From positions 124,001 through 188,000 of the forward strand of contig NZ_JOJL01000027.1 in NCBI RefSeq assembly GCF_000721705.1: a stretch of 64,000 nt of DNA. The letters run 5' to 3'. A model generated the notes under the pieces. That model was not told where the DNA came from, did not search any database, and worked only from the letters and a program-made list of their open reading frames with translations. This document shows, one piece after another, positions 16,882 through 24,720 of this stretch. Origin of the DNA: Actinoplanes subtropicus. Lineage in GTDB: Bacteria; Actinomycetota; Actinomycetes; Mycobacteriales; Micromonosporaceae. The first letter of the stretch is position 1. Each line of letters starts with the position of its first letter. A program made the translations under genes and the position numbers.

Positions 16882-17535
16882 GTGCCGCTGACGCCAGCCG
16901 AGATCCACAATGCGGAGTTCGCAAAGGCCTCGCTGGGAAAACGCGGCTACGACGAGGAACAGGTCGACGCGCTCCTGGACGAGGTCACCCACGAGATGAT
17001 CCGGCTCCTGGAGGAGAACGCCCTGCTGCAGCGCCGCCTCCACTCCCCCGCGGCGCCGGCCGCCCCCACCGATGTCGAGCTCGCCGCGGCCACCGCCGCC
17101 CTCGACCGCGCCCAGCTCGCCCGCGACCAGGCCGTCCGCGAGGCGGACCAGGCGCAGGGCCGGCTGAACGAGGCACGGCAGTCCGCCACCTCGGTCACCG
17201 CTTCCGTCTCCCCCGCCGGCTTGCCCCCGTACCTCGCGATGGCGCAGCGAACCGCCGACAACTGCCTGCACGAGTCGGACGAACAGTCGACGACGCTGCT
17301 CGCCGAGGCGCGGCAGCAGGCCGAGCGCCTGGTCGGCGACGCACACCAGCAGGTCAACGACATCGAGGAATCCGTACGCCGCCACCAAACCGAGGCGGCC
17401 GCGAAACTGGCAGGCAAGCGCACCGCCGCCGAACACCAGATCGACGAACTCGCCCAGTTCGCCGAGGACTACCAGGCGGCCCTCGAAGACCAGATCGCCC
17501 GCCAGGGCCACCTCATCGACGGCCCACCCGCCTGA
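16882..17535 (+). CDS. DivIVA-domain coiled-coil protein
   Basis: This 217-residue protein starts at GTG 16882, preceded by GAGGAG. Residues 1-40 (LTPAEIHNAEFAKASLGKRG, then YDEEQVDALLDEV) are the DivIVA N-terminal domain, which binds negatively curved membrane at poles and septa. The rest is mostly coiled coil (ARQQAERLVGDAHQQVNDIE), with an Ala/Pro-rich break near residue 55. It is shorter than Wag31/DivIVA, and the usual cell-division neighbours are absent, so it is probably a paralogue rather than the essential polar-growth protein. An upstream TACAGT around 16835 could be its -10. Confidence 0.8.
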   Translation: MPLTPAEIHNAEFAKASLGKRGYDEEQVDALLDEVTHEMIRLLEENALLQRRLHSPAAPAAPTDVELAAATAALDRAQLARDQAVREADQAQGRLNEARQSATSVTASVSPAGLPPYLAMAQRTADNCLHESDEQSTTLLAEARQQAERLVGDAHQQVNDIEESVRRHQTEAAAKLAGKRTAAEHQIDELAQFAEDYQAALEDQIARQGHLIDGPPA

Positions 17536-17637
17536 TTCCGCCGTCCTCGACACAGTCCGGGTAACTCCCGGGGCGTACGGGGGCTGCGACTCGGCGTATC
17601 CTGCCGCTGCCGGCCGAGAAGCCGGTCGACAGAACGC

Positions 17638-18276
17638 ATGGGGGTGCGGGTGGGTCCGGAAGAACTTGTCCACGTTGAACGCGAGCTTCGCGGGCTCCTG
17701 ACCGAGAACGGGCTCGGGTGGGTCCTGGCCAGCGTGGATGATGCTCTGACTGAGGGCATCCTGCAGGAGAAGACCATCGAGAGGCCACGCCGGCGGCGGC
17801 AACGGGAGACTGTGCACTATCAAGGCACGATGGGTGACGCTGTCGATGTGGAATACGTCTTGGCCGAGCCCGGATTTCGTGCGGGGAGCGCCGGCGGCTC
17901 ACGCGCGGACTCTGACACGGGCATCACCGTGCGCCCCTATTCCGCCCGGGAACGACTGTTGCTGACGATCGAGTCCACGCAACGAGTCATTGCCGAGTTG
18001 CCGGCCGCGGTAGTGTCGACACGAGTCCACCTCGCCGAGGCCGCGGGGGCTCAGCTCGGGGATGTCACGGTCAAGTTCGTCAGCGAGATAACGGACACTG
18101 CTTCCGATCAGGACGACCAAGTTCGTGCCGAGTCGATCGGCCGGCAAGAGCGCGCGGGGCTGGAGGCGGTCGCGCCATCCGGACGCCGGCTGGAGGAAGA
18201 CCCCGAGTATCGCGACTCACTCGTCGCCGTGCTGGACCGGCTCAAGGACGAGGTGCGGCTTGACGACGGCAGATGA
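17638..18276 (+). CDS. Uncharacterised protein, first gene of a two-gene cassette
   Basis: I do not recognise this 212-residue protein. It begins at ATG 17638 (GTGs a few codons later are alternatives). Visible features are a helical N-terminus (VGPEELVHVERELRGLL, DDALTEGILQEKTIERPRRRRQRE), then a beta-like middle (ETVHYQGTMGDAVDVEYVLAE). A segment ERLLLTIESTQRVIAELPAA leads to GAQLGDVTVKFVSEI, which faintly resembles the C-terminal strand of small effector-associated adaptor domains; this resemblance is weak. The tail is acidic and helical. GC content and third-position bias are lower than in the neighbours. The gene overlaps the next by 17 bp, indicating coupled translation. Confidence 0.6.
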   Translation: MGVRVGPEELVHVERELRGLLTENGLGWVLASVDDALTEGILQEKTIERPRRRRQRETVHYQGTMGDAVDVEYVLAEPGFRAGSAGGSRADSDTGITVRPYSARERLLLTIESTQRVIAELPAAVVSTRVHLAEAAGAQLGDVTVKFVSEITDTASDQDDQVRAESIGRQERAGLEAVAPSGRRLEEDPEYRDSLVAVLDRLKDEVRLDDGR

Positions 18277-18937
18277 TCTCTTGGGCGAGGTCCGCCGGCT
18301 CCTGCGCACCACCGGCACCCCCTACGCGAGCGCTGCCGAGGCTCATGACATCTACGAGGCATACCTCTTGTCGCTGGTTGTCTCCGTCGCAAGAGACTCC
18401 CAGGCAACGGTCAGCTACGCCACGGTGGACGGTACGCCGACGACGAATCTCGTTTTCCGGACGAGCCCCGGAATGATTTACTCGACGGCTCTTCCCTACA
18501 CCCATGCCGTCATCGACTTTCCCGGTGCGCCTACCTTGGAGGCACATGTCGGCGTCCGAGTTCAGGGGCGCTCACGCGTCTTGCACGAGTGTGACGTCCT
18601 GGTTTTATCGCAGGAAGAGGCTGATCGCGCCCGGGGCCAGCAGGTGGCGCCCCGCGGGGGCCGATCGCTGCTCGCCATCGAGTGCAAATTCTATACGTCG
18701 AATCTGAAACTGGGCCAGGCGCGAGGCTTTGAAGGGCTGCACGCGGATCTGGGGACCCGCCACACGCTTTTTGTCGCGAATCTCAATGCTGTCCGGGTCG
18801 CTCGGTATCTGAACGCGAGACGGCGGATCTGGGAGCAGACCGTCCGTCCGGGAGCCCAACAGGTCACTCATGTGGAGACCTTGATCCGCGAGGCGTTCAA
18901 GGATCACTGCGCGAGGCATGGCCAGCTGTTGCCGTGA
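18260..18937 (+). CDS. Uncharacterised protein with PD-(D/E)XK nuclease-like signature
   Basis: I chose TTG 18260, which follows GGACGAGG and gives 225 residues beginning with a helix (ADDLLGEVRRLLRTTG). The order of motifs fits a PD-(D/E)XK nuclease core. A helix carries Glu33 (HDIYEAYLLSLVVSV), a strand carries Asp112 (LHECDVLVLS), and then LLAIECKFYTSN supplies Glu141-x-Lys143. A following helix has GQARGFEGLHADLG. The C-terminal part (VRVARYLNARRRIWEQ) is basic. Family membership is inferred from motif spacing only, with no domain name assigned. The lower GC of the cassette and its lack of known neighbours suggest horizontal origin; a defence or conflict role is possible but unproven. Confidence 0.6.
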   Translation: MTTADDLLGEVRRLLRTTGTPYASAAEAHDIYEAYLLSLVVSVARDSQATVSYATVDGTPTTNLVFRTSPGMIYSTALPYTHAVIDFPGAPTLEAHVGVRVQGRSRVLHECDVLVLSQEEADRARGQQVAPRGGRSLLAIECKFYTSNLKLGQARGFEGLHADLGTRHTLFVANLNAVRVARYLNARRRIWEQTVRPGAQQVTHVETLIREAFKDHCARHGQLLP

Positions 18938-18960
18938 ACATACGGCACGCCCGGACCGGT

Positions 18961-19434
18961 TCAAACCGCCGGCGGGACCGCGCTCGCCTGATCGGAATCG
19001 CCGGGCGGATCCGCCAGCACCTTTCGCAGGGCGGCCGCCACCGTGGCCGACTCCGCCGGGGTCATTCGTGATGTGAAGTGGCGCCGGATGGAGGCCAGGT
19101 AGGCCGGGGCGGCGGCGCGCAGCCTCGCCCGCCCGGCCTCGCTGATCGTCGCGTACGCCGAGCGCCGGTCGTCGGGGTTGGGCTCGCGGGTGACCAGCCC
19201 GGCGGCGACCATCTGGTCGACCACGCGGCTGGCCCTCGTGCGGCTGACCAAGGCCACGTCGCCCAGGTCGCTCATGTTGAGCCGGCGGTCGGGGGCGGAG
19301 TTCAGCTCCAGCAGTACGTCGTACCAGGTCAGCGGCAGCCCGCAGGCGGCCTGTAGCTCCCGGTCGATCAGCGGGACCAGGGCCGCGTGCACCCGCAGCA
19401 GGGCGGCCCAGGCGGCCACGTCGGTGTCGCTCAT
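18961..19434 (-). CDS. MarR-family regulator
   Basis: This 157-residue MarR protein has a winged HTH (LNMSDLGDVALVSRTRASRVVDQMVAAGLVTRE; in part LVSRTRASRVVDQMVAAG) and a wing PNPDDRRSAYATISEAGRA. The start is ATG 19434, six bases after the minus-strand -10 hexamer TACGCT (19441-19446), so it is predicted leaderless. The frame remains open upstream, but that part is the palindromic operator itself. It is divergent from an azoreductase gene, a common MarR-target pairing for electrophile or quinone stress. Confidence 0.92.
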   Translation of the reverse strand: MSDTDVAAWAALLRVHAALVPLIDRELQAACGLPLTWYDVLLELNSAPDRRLNMSDLGDVALVSRTRASRVVDQMVAAGLVTREPNPDDRRSAYATISEAGRARLRAAAPAYLASIRRHFTSRMTPAESATVAAALRKVLADPPGDSDQASAVPPAV

Positions 19435-19457
19435 CACGGCAGCGTACCGAAACCTTG

Positions 19458-19499
19458 TGCGTGCGCACGCATCAGTCAAATAATGTGCGTGCGCACGCA
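19458..19499. promoter_or_regulatory. Two identical MarR operator palindromes
   Basis: TGCGTGCGCACGCA occurs exactly at 19458-19471 and at 19486-19499, 28 bp apart. Each is a perfect 14-bp palindrome, and both extend into shared CATCA on the right. They lie between the divergent marR and azoreductase genes. Confidence 0.8.
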
Positions 19500-19527
19500 T
19501 CATCAAAGTCGTTCAAGGGAGTGGGCA

Positions 19528-20139
19528 ATGCTTCTGCACATCGCCGCGTCGCCGCGCGGCAACCGGTCCGAGTCGCGGGCGGTCGCCGGGACGTTTCTGG
19601 AGACATTCCGGGAGGTCTCGCCGGAGGTTGCGGTCGAGGAGTTCGACCTGTGGGACGGGACGCTGCCGGCGTTCGGGCCCGAGGCGGCGGCCGCCAAGAT
19701 GGCGCTCTTCGCGGGCGAGGAGCCGCGGGGTGCGGCGTGGGCGGCCGCGGTCGACACGTTCCGCCGCTTCGACGCGGCCGACCGGTACGTCTTCAGCGTG
19801 CCGATGTGGAACGGCGGGATCCCGTACATCCTCAAGCAATTCATCGACGTGGTGAGCCAGCCGGGCCTGGTCTTCGGCTTCGACCCGGTCGACGGCTACA
19901 CCGGGCTGCTGCGCGGCAAGCGGGCCGCGGTCATCTACACCAGCGCCGTGTACGGTCCGGGCCGCGGGCCCGCCTTCGGCTCCGACTTCCAGGCGCCGTA
20001 CCTCGAGGATTGGCTGCGCTGGGCCGGCGTCGACGACATCCGCACCGTGCATTTCCGCCCCGACCTGGCCACGGCCGACGCGGACGAGGGCCGTCGCCAG
20101 GCGCACGCCCGGGCCCGCGACCTGGCCAAACAATTCTGA
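19528..20139 (+). CDS. FMN-dependent NADH:azoreductase / NADPH:quinone reductase
   Basis: This 203-residue flavodoxin-like oxidoreductase of the AzoR type has the FMN-phosphate loop SPRGNRSESRAVA and MWNGGIPYILKQFIDVV, which contacts the isoalloxazine ring. YTSAVYGPGRGPAFGSDF and YLEDWLRWAGV at the C-terminus are also conserved. It reduces quinones and azo compounds by two electrons. ATG 19528 has AAGGGAG upstream, and the marR operators end 28 bp before the start, so induction by quinones or azo dyes through MarR is likely. Confidence 0.9.
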   Translation: MLLHIAASPRGNRSESRAVAGTFLETFREVSPEVAVEEFDLWDGTLPAFGPEAAAAKMALFAGEEPRGAAWAAAVDTFRRFDAADRYVFSVPMWNGGIPYILKQFIDVVSQPGLVFGFDPVDGYTGLLRGKRAAVIYTSAVYGPGRGPAFGSDFQAPYLEDWLRWAGVDDIRTVHFRPDLATADADEGRRQAHARARDLAKQF

Positions 20140-20154
20140 CGGCCGGGCCGGGAC

Positions 20155-20198
20155 GCCGAGGTCGGGGCGGAATGACGCGGGACGGCCCCGACCTCGGC
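20155..20198 (+). terminator. Strong stem-loop terminator
   Basis: GCCGAGGTCGGGGC (20155-20168) and GCCCCGACCTCGGC (20185-20198) form a perfect 14-bp stem with a 16-nt loop, starting 16 bases after the azoreductase stop. Confidence 0.75.
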
Positions 20199-20297
20199 CG
20201 CGGCCGGCGGGGCGGGAGGCATGCCCACCCGGCCGGCCGAACCGTCCACGATCCGCGAGCACGCGGAGGCAACCCGTTACTCCGGCGTGGACAGCGA

Positions 20298-20335
20298 CGA
20301 ACGTACGCGGGCGACGTCCGAATCGCGTACGTTCG
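20298..20335. promoter_or_regulatory. 12-bp inverted repeat upstream of the solute-binding protein gene
   Basis: CGAACGTACGCG (20298-20309) and CGCGTACGTTCG (20324-20335) are perfect complements separated by 14 bp. Each arm carries the self-complementary CGTACG core, so it can be read as two palindromic half-operators or as one hairpin. It lies 150 bp upstream of the next start in an otherwise featureless 346-bp gap (20140-20485) that also holds the azoreductase terminator. Confidence 0.55.
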
Positions 20336-20485
20336 GCGCCCCGAAAGCCGTCCGGCGTGGACCGTCCCGTGAGGCGCCGTTCGTACGCAAATCAGGTCTG
20401 AAACGGGCTATCAGCCGCTTTACTCGGCCGGGCGTGTGAACGGACTATTCCGCCGACGGACGGGCGGGATCTCAGGAGGCAGTCG

Positions 20486-21514
20486 ATGAACAGACGTTTC
20501 GGCGTGCTGGCGGCAGCGTTGCTGGCAACCGTGCTGGCGACCTCCGCCTGCTCCGGTTCGAGTGACGGCGGTGGCGCGAAGAAGACCGGGGCGAACTCGG
20601 GCTCGCTGACGAAGGTCACGTACGTGACCGGCTTCGGCGCGGTGGGCCGCGACGCCTTCGCGTGGGTGGCGCAGGAGAAGGGCTACTTCAAGGACGCCGG
20701 CCTGGACGTCGACATCCAGAAGGGTGCCGGCAACACGCAGAACCTCACGCTGATCAAGTCGGGTCAGGCGCAGTTCGCGGCCATGGACTTCTCCGGCGCG
20801 ACGGTGCTGGCCGGGGAGGGGAAGTTCACCGACTGGCGCGCGGTGGCCGCGGTGCACCAGCAGACCCTGGTCTCGATCATGACGACGAAGGCGACCGGCA
20901 TCACCAAGCCCGCCGACCTGACCGGCAAGACGATCGCGACCGCCTCGGGCTCGGTCAGCGAGCTGCTGTTCCCGGCGTACGCCAAGCTCGCCGGCGTGGA
21001 TCCCACCAAGGTGACGATGAAGGGCGTGCAGACCACCGCCCTCAACGGCCTGATGGCCGGGCGCCAGGTGGACGCGCTGAGCACGTTCCTGCTGAGCAAG
21101 AAGGCGCTCGAGACGGCAGCCAAGCAGGACGTCGTGGTCATGCCGTACAGCGACTACCTCAGCGACCTGTTCGGTAACGTCATCGTCGCCCGCGAGGAGC
21201 TGATCAACTCGGACCGGGACGTGGTCAAGAGGTTCGTCGGCGCGATCCTGAAGGGTCTGCAGTACTCCCTGGACCACCCGGACGAGGCGGCCGCCATCCT
21301 GAACAAGGCCGAGCCGACGGCAAAGATCCCGGCCGCGGTCGCCGAGATCAACGCGATGAAGCCGTACACGTCCCCGCCGAACGGCGCGCCGCTCGGCCAC
21401 CTCGACCAGGATCGGGTCGCCCGCAGCATCGCCGTTCTGCAGGGCAACGGGCTGATGCCGAAGGGCCTGACGCCGGACAAGATCGCCGACTTCAGCTTCG
21501 TACCGGCAAGCTGA
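20486..21514 (+). CDS. ABC transporter substrate-binding lipoprotein (SsuA/THI5-like)
   Basis: This 342-residue type II periplasmic-binding protein carries a lipoprotein signal (RFGVLAAALLATVLATSAC, lipobox Cys22). The mature part resembles nitrate/sulfonate/taurine or thiamine-precursor receptors: FVAQEKGYFKDAGLDVDIQK-like (here WVAQEKGYFKDAGLDVDIQ), GQAQFAAMDFSGATVL, and TGKTIATASGSVSELLFPAYAKL. No permease or ATPase gene is adjacent, and the next gene is a methyltransferase, so it is an orphan receptor. ATG 20486 has CAGGAGG eight bases upstream. The substrate is unknown. Confidence 0.88.
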   Translation: MNRRFGVLAAALLATVLATSACSGSSDGGGAKKTGANSGSLTKVTYVTGFGAVGRDAFAWVAQEKGYFKDAGLDVDIQKGAGNTQNLTLIKSGQAQFAAMDFSGATVLAGEGKFTDWRAVAAVHQQTLVSIMTTKATGITKPADLTGKTIATASGSVSELLFPAYAKLAGVDPTKVTMKGVQTTALNGLMAGRQVDALSTFLLSKKALETAAKQDVVVMPYSDYLSDLFGNVIVAREELINSDRDVVKRFVGAILKGLQYSLDHPDEAAAILNKAEPTAKIPAAVAEINAMKPYTSPPNGAPLGHLDQDRVARSIAVLQGNGLMPKGLTPDKIADFSFVPAS

Positions 21515-21522
21515 TCGGTGAC

Positions 21523-21547
21523 GCGGGGCGGCCGCCGGCCGCCCCGC
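21523..21547 (+). terminator. Stem-loop terminator
   Basis: GCGGGGCGGCC (21523-21533) and GGCCGCCCCGC (21537-21547) form an 11-bp perfect stem with a GCC loop, 9 bases after the solute-binding-protein stop. Confidence 0.7.
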
Positions 21548-21569
21548 CCGGGTCGCACAGGGGTCAGGA

Positions 21570-22370
21570 ATGGCGAATTACGCGCTGGACAACGCCAGCT
21601 CCCACGGCGCCGCGCATCTGGGCGGCCTGACCGGGCTGTTCGACGACTTCACCGGCGACCGGCTCGCCGAGTCGAGCCGGCTGGCCGGCGCCCGCTGCCT
21701 GGAGATCGGCGCCGGCAACGGCAGCGTGGCGCGGTGGCTGGCCGACCGGGTCGGACCGGGCGGCTCGGTGACCGCGGTGGACATCGACGTCTCGCACATC
21801 CCACCGTACGAACGCCTCACCGTCGCGCGGCTCGACCTGGTGCGGGAGCCGCCGCCGGAGGGGCCGTTCGACGTCATCCACGCCCGGTGTGTCCTGACGC
21901 ACCTGCCGAATCGGGAAACGCTGCTGCCGGCGCTGTGCGAGCGACTGGCGCCGGGCGGGACGATCCTGATCGAGGACTTCGACCCGTTCGGGCTGGAGCG
22001 GGCGGCGCACCTGCTGCACGCGCCGGCCGCGCCCGCCGACGTCGCCGAGCTGTGGAGCCGCTACGTCCACCTGCGGCAGCGGCTCTTCCACGAGTCGGGT
22101 TCCGACCGCACGTTCATCACCCGGATACCGGCGCTGCTGCGGGACGCCGGGCTGGTCGACGTCGAGGCGGTCACCTGGTGCCGGTCCTGGCGGGGCGGCG
22201 AGCCGGGCTCCCGGCACGCCCGGGCGACGCTCGAGCAGTTCCGGCCGCGCCTGATCGAGCACGGCTTCCCCGGCCACGCGGTGGACACCCTGGCACGAGC
22301 GTTGGACGACCCGGACTTCCACTCGGCCGGCCGCCCGCTCTGCTCGGTCAGCGGCCGCGCCCCGTACTAG
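21570..22370 (+). CDS. Class I SAM-dependent methyltransferase
   Basis: This is a 266-residue Rossmann-fold methyltransferase. Motif I is LEIGAGNGSVARWLA, motif II VTAVDIDVSHI, then FDVIHARCVLTHLPNRETLLP and the post-motif LAPGGTILIEDFDPF. The C-terminal part (TFITRIPALLRDAGLVDVEA) is typical of small-molecule methyltransferases. The substrate is unknown. A purine-rich GGGGTCAGGA precedes ATG 21570. Its stop codon lies inside a perfect 30-bp palindrome. Confidence 0.85.
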   Translation: MANYALDNASSHGAAHLGGLTGLFDDFTGDRLAESSRLAGARCLEIGAGNGSVARWLADRVGPGGSVTAVDIDVSHIPPYERLTVARLDLVREPPPEGPFDVIHARCVLTHLPNRETLLPALCERLAPGGTILIEDFDPFGLERAAHLLHAPAAPADVAELWSRYVHLRQRLFHESGSDRTFITRIPALLRDAGLVDVEAVTWCRSWRGGEPGSRHARATLEQFRPRLIEHGFPGHAVDTLARALDDPDFHSAGRPLCSVSGRAPY

Positions 22371-22396
22371 GGTCTGTCCGGCCGGACAGACCCTAG
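22367..22396 (+). terminator. Perfect 30-bp palindrome spanning the methyltransferase stop
   Basis: CTAGGGTCTGTCCGG is followed directly by its exact reverse complement, with no loop bases. The TAG stop of the methyltransferase is within the left arm. As RNA it would fold into a strong hairpin with a tight loop and no U-tract. Termination is the likeliest role, although a protein-binding site for the SARP gene downstream is also possible. Confidence 0.6.
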
Positions 22397-22460
22397 CGGC
22401 ATTGTTGCTCTTGAATGTCAATTGGGGAATCGCGGATCGGTTGTGGCATGATCGGCGGCC

Positions 22461-24680
22461 GTGACCGTCGACAGCGAGGTCGGAACCGATATCGAGTTTC
22501 AAGTCCTGGGCCCGGTCCAGGTCCGAGTCGGCTCCGCTCCGGTCGTGCTCCGCGGCAAACACCGGTCGCTGCTGGCCGTCCTGCTGCTCAACGGCAACCA
22601 CGTGGTCTCGGTCGACCGGCTGGCGGAGGCGTTGTGGGACCTGCCCCTGCCGGGCAACGCGGCGGGGCGGATCCGCACGCTGGTCTCGGAGATCCGCCGG
22701 CGCTGTGACCCGCTGGGCGACCTCGTCGTCACCCAGACCCCGGGCTACCTGCTGCGGTACGAACGCGGCCGGCTCGACCTGGACCGGTTCGTGGACACCG
22801 TCCAACTGGCCCAGGAGGCGGCCGCCGCCGGCCGGCCGCAGACCGCGCTGGCCCGCTACGACGAGGCCCTCGCGATGTGGGGCGGCGCCCCGCTGGGCGG
22901 CGCCAAAGGGCCGTTCGTGGCGGCCCACGCCGCCCGGCTGGAGGAGCTGCGGATCCAGGCCCAGGAGGGCCGCGTCGAGGCCATGCTCGCCCTGGGCCGG
23001 CACGGGGAGCTGATCGCCGACCTCGGGCGCCTCGTGGCCGAACAACCGCTGCGCGAGCGTACGCACGCCCTGCTGATGACAGCGCTGTACCGGGACGGGC
23101 AGCGCGGCAAGGCCCTCGCCGTCTTCCGCGACCTGCGGCTGCAGCTCACCGCCGAGCTGGGCGTGGAGCCGACCGCGCAACTCCAGTCGCTGCACCAGCA
23201 GGTGCTGGCCGGCGACGCCGCGCTGGACGGGCCCCCGCCGCCGGTGGAGGTTGCCCCTTCGCCCGCCGAGCCCGCGCCGGAGCCCGCCGCCTACCCGGTA
23301 CCACGCCAGCTGCCGATCGCCACCACCCTGTTCGTCGGGCGGCAGGCGCACCTACGCCGGCTCGACTCACTGCTCGAACGGGGCCGGCCCCTGGTGGTGG
23401 TCAGCGGCCCGGCCGGCGCCGGCAAGACCGCCCTGGCCCTGCGCTGGGCGCACACCGCCGCCGGGCGGTTCCCCGACGGCCAGATCCTGCTGGACATGCG
23501 CGGCTTCGACGACCACGGGCACGCGATGACCCCGCGCGAGGCCGTCCCGCTGCTGCTGCAGGCGCTCGGCTGCCGGCGCGACGCGGTCCCGCCGACCCTG
23601 GCCGGCCAGGTCGCGCTGTACCGCACGATGGTGGCCGACCGCCGGATCCTGCTCGTCCTCGACGACGTCGCGCACGCCCGGCAGATCCATGACCTGCTCC
23701 CGGGCGGGCCCGGCTGCCTGACGCTGATCACCAGCCGCAGCCGGATGTCGAGCCTGACGGCGATGGCCGGCGCCGCGCGGATCACCTGTGACGTGCTGGA
23801 CCCGGACAGCGCCGTCGACCTGCTCAGCCGGGCGGTCGGCGCGCAGCGCGTGGCGGCCGAGCCGGACGCGGCGGCCCGGCTCGCCGGCCTGTGCGACCAC
23901 CTTCCGCTCGCGCTCTGCCTCGCCGCGGCGCACATCGACGAGGACACCGCGGACGGCGCCATCGGCCGGTTCGTCGACCGGATGACGGCCGGCGGCCGGC
24001 TGGTACAGCTGCGCCTCGACGGCGACGAGAATTCCGCCGTACGCGCGGCGCTCGACGCCTCGTACCAGGCGTTGCCCGCGGCCGCCCGGACCGTCTTCCG
24101 CAGCATCGGCCTGCTGCCCAGCACCGGGCGGGCGGTCGCCGCGATCGCCGCCGCCCTGGCCGTGGACCGGGCCGGCCTCGAGGACGCGCTCGGCGCCGCG
24201 GCCCGGGTCCACCTCCTCAAGCGGACCGGCCCCGAGCGCGTCGCCTGGCACGACCTGGTGCATGAGTTCGCCACCGAGCGTCTGCTCGAGGAGGAGAGCG
24301 CCGAGGCCCGGGAGGCCGCCAGGATCCGCCTGCTCGAACACTATCTGCGCAGCGCACGCGAGGCGGCGGGCCGGACACCGGCCGAGGCGGCCGCCTGGTT
24401 CGACGCCACCTGGGGCGAGATGGCCGCCGCGATCAAGCACGCCGCGGCGCACGGGCCGCGCCGCTACGCCTGGCAGCTCGTCGACGCGCTGCGCGATTTC
24501 CTGCTGCACCGCCGGCCGCTGTCGGACCTGGCCCGGATGGCGGAGATCGGGCTGGCGGTGGCCGACGCCGAGGGTGACCTCGTGGCGCGGGCCGCCATGC
24601 GAGCCACGGCCCTGGAATGCCTGGACCGCTCCCACACCACCGGCGCCGACCACGACGCGGCGAAGGTGCTGCTGGCCTAG
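22461..24680 (+). CDS. SARP/AfsR-type regulator (OmpR HTH, BTAD, NB-ARC)
   Basis: This 739-residue transcriptional activator has an OmpR-like winged HTH (GKHRSLLAVLLLNGNHVVSVDRLAEALW) at residues ~28-95, quoted in part as NGNHVVSVDRLAEALW. The bacterial transcriptional activation domain follows at ~100-250 (DLDRFVDTVQLAQEAAA, ELGVEPTAQLQSLHQQVL). A linker then leads to an NB-ARC ATPase at ~285-560 with Walker A GPAGAGKTAL and Walker B ILLVLDDVAH. A helical region ends at TGADHDAAKVLLA. AfsR relatives usually continue with many TPRs to ~900-1000 residues; here they are nearly absent, so the sensing part is short or truncated. The start is GTG 22461. No antibiotic cluster is adjacent. Confidence 0.88.
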   Translation: MTVDSEVGTDIEFQVLGPVQVRVGSAPVVLRGKHRSLLAVLLLNGNHVVSVDRLAEALWDLPLPGNAAGRIRTLVSEIRRRCDPLGDLVVTQTPGYLLRYERGRLDLDRFVDTVQLAQEAAAAGRPQTALARYDEALAMWGGAPLGGAKGPFVAAHAARLEELRIQAQEGRVEAMLALGRHGELIADLGRLVAEQPLRERTHALLMTALYRDGQRGKALAVFRDLRLQLTAELGVEPTAQLQSLHQQVLAGDAALDGPPPPVEVAPSPAEPAPEPAAYPVPRQLPIATTLFVGRQAHLRRLDSLLERGRPLVVVSGPAGAGKTALALRWAHTAAGRFPDGQILLDMRGFDDHGHAMTPREAVPLLLQALGCRRDAVPPTLAGQVALYRTMVADRRILLVLDDVAHARQIHDLLPGGPGCLTLITSRSRMSSLTAMAGAARITCDVLDPDSAVDLLSRAVGAQRVAAEPDAAARLAGLCDHLPLALCLAAAHIDEDTADGAIGRFVDRMTAGGRLVQLRLDGDENSAVRAALDASYQALPAAARTVFRSIGLLPSTGRAVAAIAAALAVDRAGLEDALGAAARVHLLKRTGPERVAWHDLVHEFATERLLEEESAEAREAARIRLLEHYLRSAREAAGRTPAEAAAWFDATWGEMAAAIKHAAAHGPRRYAWQLVDALRDFLLHRRPLSDLARMAEIGLAVADAEGDLVARAAMRATALECLDRSHTTGADHDAAKVLLA

Positions 24681-24685
24681 CCGGC

Positions 24686-24708
24686 CGCCCGGGCGCATTG
24701 CCCGGGCG
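24686..24708. terminator. Bidirectional terminator hairpin
   Basis: CGCCCGGGC (24686-24694) and GCCCGGGCG (24700-24708) form a 9-bp stem around GCATT, in the 40-bp gap between the convergent SARP and penicillin-binding-protein genes. Confidence 0.7.
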
Positions 24709-24720
24709 ACCGCGTGTCCG

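Noticed and set aside
18961..19506. Longer MarR starting near 19506
   Set aside because: The extra residues are translations of the repeated palindromic operator; ATG 19434 has a leaderless -10 element.
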